Assembly: GCA_025642065.1 (NCBI GenBank)
Contig: JAODUP010000674.1
Location: 92,001 to 156,000 of the forward strand
Length of the DNA: 64,000 nucleotides
From: Paralvinella palmiformis
Taxonomy: Eukaryota > Annelida > Polychaeta > Terebellida > Alvinellidae
Direction of reading: 5' to 3'
Part shown: positions 60,650 through 64,000 of the stretch, piece after piece
How positions within the stretch are numbered: position 1 is the stretch's first letter
Layout: every line of letters starts with the position of its first letter
Position numbers and translations under genes: made by a program
Notes under the pieces: model-generated
The model's input: only the letters and a program-made list of their open reading frames with translations
Told to the model about the DNA's origin: nothing
The model's database searches: none

Positions 60650-61200
60650 GGCCGGAGCCGAGCACGTGGGTGTGTCCGCGCCAATGTTTATGTAGCAGAA
60701 GGCAGCAATCCGAATGAGCCTCCGCCAATCTAGACCGGAAGCTCTACCCCCGAGGTCACGGGTCCTGCGCATGCGCATTGGCTGCTAATTAATTCAAGAG
60801 CCGTACTCCCCTGGTCTGGGCGCCGCGCGGATAATGGCTAGCGCCTCGGTCGGTTCGCGGTGAATTTCGTCGCTCGTCGCACGAATCCTTCGCGGAATGG
60901 CCAGCCGTTTCGTCCGGACGTGAGCCCCGTTCGCGGTCGTCGCGCAAAATGGTGATTCCGGTGCGAGTCGCTCGGCGGCTTGGCGCTCGAGCGGCGCGCC
61001 CCGCGCTCGGCTCGGCCCGGCGGCTGTTGGCGGATGGAGTGCGGTACGTCGGGGCGATGATTGATGGGAGCTGTCAAGATAGCTGTTGGCATTTGCACAT
61101 CAATCACGGCCATTACTGACAGCTGTTTTATATGCAAGGGAAAGGTCGCCGCGAACCGCTGTATGGGAGAGCGCGAGATCGATGCCGCCATAAATCAGGC
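60650..61200 (-). promoter_or_regulatory. CpG-rich promoter-like block upstream of the first coding exon
   Basis: A GC- and CpG-dense block starts about 60 bases upstream of the ATG, contrasting with AT-rich DNA above 61.2 kb. It holds a CACGTG E-box (60663-60668), a perfect NRF1 palindrome TGCGCATGCGCA (60766-60777), ATTGG at 60777-60781 (CCAAT on the minus strand) and several Sp1-like GC words. No TATA box stands out. The combination fits a dispersed CpG promoter driving the minus-strand gene. The start of transcription is not visible from sequence. Confidence 0.55.
60766..60777. promoter_or_regulatory. Perfect NRF1 palindrome
   Basis: TGCGCATGCGCA is the ideal self-complementary NRF1 site. 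It directly abuts an inverted CCAAT box (60777-60781), about 180 bases upstream of the start codon. Confidence 0.55.
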
Positions 61201-62920
61201 GACGGCGATTTTCCTTGTCACGTAAATCACAGAAACAATATACAATTGTCGGACATTAACGGCACACAATAGCCATTCGACCAACACACACACACACACA
61301 CACACTAAATAAGTGCTGCTGGCCTGTGAGACATCTAAAGCAGCACCCCCCTCAGACACACACACTGTTATTAGCGGACAAAGAAAACGCATTTCCTGGG
61401 GCATAGTTCTGCTTTGTTTCAAAGACATGAAAGTGAGTCCAACTTTAATTAAACGGCCATACTCCGGGACTATATCATTGGCGCATAATGGGTCCACGAA
61501 AATTTAAAATTCGTCGAAAAGAAAGTGCTCGCGTGATGCCGGAATTTCTTCTCGTCTAATTGGTTTCCGAGCGCTGATGAGAAAGGTAAAAAACTGAACA
61601 TTTCAGTTTCGAAAATATTTTCAAGTCAGGCGGTCTGAACCGCAGGGAAATGAAACAAGTCGATGCAACAATATGGCACGGTCTCCAACTAGAAACCAGT
61701 ATTTCGTAATTTTTATTAGTTTCTAGGGACTACGTAATTCACTAAAATCTATATTCTATTCCCACGTGTGCATTACAAGTTTTGTGGAACTCGACGAGTA
61801 ATGGGCGTGACTGGGTTTATGTGGCGCCATCTGTCGAACTGTGTAGGAAACTTTCTGTGACCAGTGGAATGTTCATATAGTTTTTAAAAACTGGTTCTAA
61901 ACACTGCTGATTATGAGTATCCATGCCATAAAAAATCGCCACCTATTAAATAGATAACTGATTTAAGAGATGAGAGTATTATGTGGAATACTTCGGATGT
62001 TAAAGCACAACGACCCTATAGGGTACAACTGAATGTACAGAAACATTATGACAGAAACGCTATCTGCAAAATGGCTCATGCTAATGACGATCACTTGCAT
62101 AAAAAATACTAACCTTGTCTCAGAAACTGGAACTATAATAAGATATTTGCAACGATAAAAATGTAATAATCGTTATGACGATGTTCAATCATAACGTTCA
62201 ACTTAAATAAAATCATTCTTACCAGTTTGGTTGGTGCCTTTCATCAAACGAAGAAGAAATTGTTATAGAGTTTAGAATAAATAAATGAGTATTTCAAGTC
62301 ATGTTGTACTCATTGTCGTGATGCAGCTAACTACCTTAAAAAACGCTCGAATTTGACTTAATTCAAGATTTTAGTAGAATTATAAAGTACCAAATAACCC
62401 CTCTCCCGAAGGTTAAAACACCCTGGGGTTATTTCGCCTGCAATATTCCGTACCCACAAGCATCTCGGTGAATGGCGTACGATGAAATAAGTATTTGATT
62501 TTTAACGTTATAGCTTGGCTGGAAAAAGAATAAATTCCTTAGATTTGGTAAAGCGAAACACCCATAAGATTAAGTAACTTTTGCCATTACTACAATATAT
62601 CAATATGTGATAATTTATCAATAAAAATTGATATATATTCCGTCGGTAAATACCGCATGAAGTAAACAGAACTATATGAAAGCAAAGTTTGAGCATTTTC
62701 TCCGACTTTTTCACTGCAAAACGAGCCCAATTGTTGCCAATGTTTTGTTGTTGTTGATATTACATAGAGCATTTAGCATTATGCTTTTACTACAAGAATA
62801 GTATGCAGTTGTTTTGTTTGGATCTGGTTTCTGCCTCAGTGAGGACGTGTAGTGGAAGAGGTACTACGTCAGTGAAATGATACGTACAGGTCGAAGGCTT
62901 TTCTTAGATCGATAAAACAT
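61200..62920. other. AT-rich upstream region, no gene
   Basis: Upstream of the promoter block on the gene's strand. (CA)n at 61286-61305. GC content falls sharply above 61.6 kb, and open frames (62508-62714 and similar) are AT-rich noise. Confidence 0.4.
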
Positions 62921-62924
62921 CTTG

Positions 62925-63000
62925 GGGGATATGGGTGACGATGGGATTCTAAACAATGACCCGTAGGCCTTCGCGTTTTCGCACTACCGACTCAGCTACG
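62925..63000 (-). mobile_element. tRNA-like fragment upstream of the gene
   Basis: Minus strand GTAGCTGAGTCGGTAGTGCG resembles a tRNA D-arm/A-box. The T-arm equivalent (TTTAGAATCCC) is decayed. Probably an old SINE head. Confidence 0.4.
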
Positions 63001-63023
63001 AGAATGAAAATTTTCAGCAAAGG

Positions 63024-63150
63024 GTCTCTCGGTCGGAGGGTTAGGGCACGAGACTGTGGTCATCATCATGCCATTTTGTAGCTTACAAGAGTTCAAATCC
63101 CGGCCGTGACACCGTAGTAAGTTCTAAAATGCCACAGGCATTAAGATATA
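63024..63150 (+). mobile_element. tRNA-derived SINE, other family
   Basis: TCGGTCGGAGGGTTAGGGCACGAG (A-box region) and B-box AGAGTTCAAATCCCGG, then CCGTAGTAAGTTCTAAAATGCC. The body is unlike families A and B. A head-to-head tRNA-like fragment sits 25 bases to the left. Confidence 0.52.
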
Positions 63151-64000
63151 AGATGAGATTAACATATAAGACGAGATAAAAAATAAAAGCTGAATTATTA
63201 TTATTTCTCGATGTGTGGTTGTTTAAACCGAATAAATTAACTCCTTTGTATTAATTTGTCCTTAGTTCAACAAGTGATTGAAAATAAATTGTGTCATTTG
63301 AAACACGAGACTTTATACTTCGATTTAGAAATGACGTGAGCTAGTGACAAGTTTGTTTATCCTCACCACTCATCTGACCTGGAACGTACGGCTGAGGGGG
63401 GGAACCTCCCACAAATACGAGTAACATGATTCGACTTGGACCCTGAGGGGAAGGCTTGCAGCTCCATGCACTAACTACCAAGCAATGGAAGTGCTTCAGA
63501 CATACTTTTATTGATTCAGATTGAGGCCTTATGCAAAGCATTATATTTATAACAGGACTACTCATCCTAATTATAATATATGCTAATTTTTCCATTCAGC
63601 CATCTACCAGCGGAGACCAGAAATAATACAAAACAATTCAACGATGAACAGCCACAGGAGTAGTACTGATAATGATTTATATAGGCGTTAAGAAGAAATC
63701 CATCCCACATAAACCTCAAAACATCATCATCATAATGGTAGCATTCACAATCTGGATCCATTAGAATCCCAATCAATCTGCAGGAATAACATGAACACAA
63801 GAGTTCCAATAAATTAGAGCTTCTTTTATTTATTAAGAGTACCAAAATTCTACTTTCCATTATAACCTGGTAGCATAAGCAACATTCACATTCTTGTTTT
63901 ATAGGCCACGGCACTGAGAATTTGTAGTTAATGCTGTGCTAAACTATTTCAACCAAAGTAACAGACTTTACACAAACAAAATATAACAAAAAGGTTGACT
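63150..64000. other. AT-rich upstream flank
   Basis: The minus-strand frames 63341-63595 and 63567-63914 overlap each other in different frames and have no recognised motif. The window ends here, so a gene starting further right cannot be excluded. Confidence 0.3.

Overview
This is a eukaryotic, animal-type window: long introns and intergenic DNA, dense simple repeats, tRNA-derived SINEs, and one large developmental zinc-finger gene. The protein (Teashirt family, without the vertebrate homeodomain) together with the repeat content suggests a lophotrochozoan, most likely a mollusc and perhaps a gastropod. The clade is inference; the animal gene is not in serious doubt. Nothing bacterial, viral or CRISPR-like was seen.

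The only protein-coding gene I can support is a Teashirt/Tiptop (Tshz) homologue on the minus strand. Its main exon (33714-37744) carries nearly the whole protein: a PLDLS CtBP-binding motif, three widely spaced Teashirt-type C2H2 fingers, a fourth CCHC-like finger and a C-terminal C2H2 finger. That exon opens at a clear acceptor in phase 1 and has no credible start codon of its own. A matching 13-codon first exon (60549-60588, starting MTRRKQ, with a GTAAGT donor in phase 1) lies 22.8 kb upstream. It has the same length and phase as I recall for the first coding exon of vertebrate TSHZ genes. The joined product is 1,356 residues. Upstream of exon 1 (about 60650-61200) lies a CpG-rich promoter-like block with a perfect NRF1 palindrome and an inverted CCAAT box.

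The rest is non-coding: about 33 kb downstream of the gene, the 22.8 kb intron, and about 3 kb upstream. It alternates between (i) microsatellites and old, diverged minisatellites, (ii) tRNA-derived SINEs in two related families plus one decayed Tc1-like fragment, and (iii) GC-richer, repeat-free islands with homeodomain-type, CRE, nuclear-receptor and NRF1-like words. Islands of this kind around a pleiotropic transcription factor are the natural candidates for its enhancers. Several (5.8-7.3, 17.6-18.7, 21.5-22.3 and 39.7-40.5 kb) carry the posterior-Hox word TTTACGAC. Which islands are conserved cannot be decided without comparison to related genomes.

Layout: 1-5.5 kb repeats and diverged tandem arrays; 5.8-7.3 GC-rich island; 7.3-12.7 SINEs, microsatellites and a weak transposon candidate; 12.7-13.6 island; 13.6-17.2 SINEs, long CA/CT and GT tracts, two minisatellites; 17.6-19.2 island; 19.3-21.1 minisatellite and SINEs; 21.5-22.3 island; 22.6-24.5 simple repeats and SINEs; 24.5-25.3 island; 25.7-26.4 CAGA block; 26.46-26.62 short island with a perfect DR1; 27-33.7 SINEs, islands and putative 3' UTR/flank; 33.7-37.7 main exon; 37.7-60.5 intron with further islands and repeats; 60.5-61.2 exon 1 and promoter; 61.2-64 AT-rich upstream DNA with two tRNA-like fragments.
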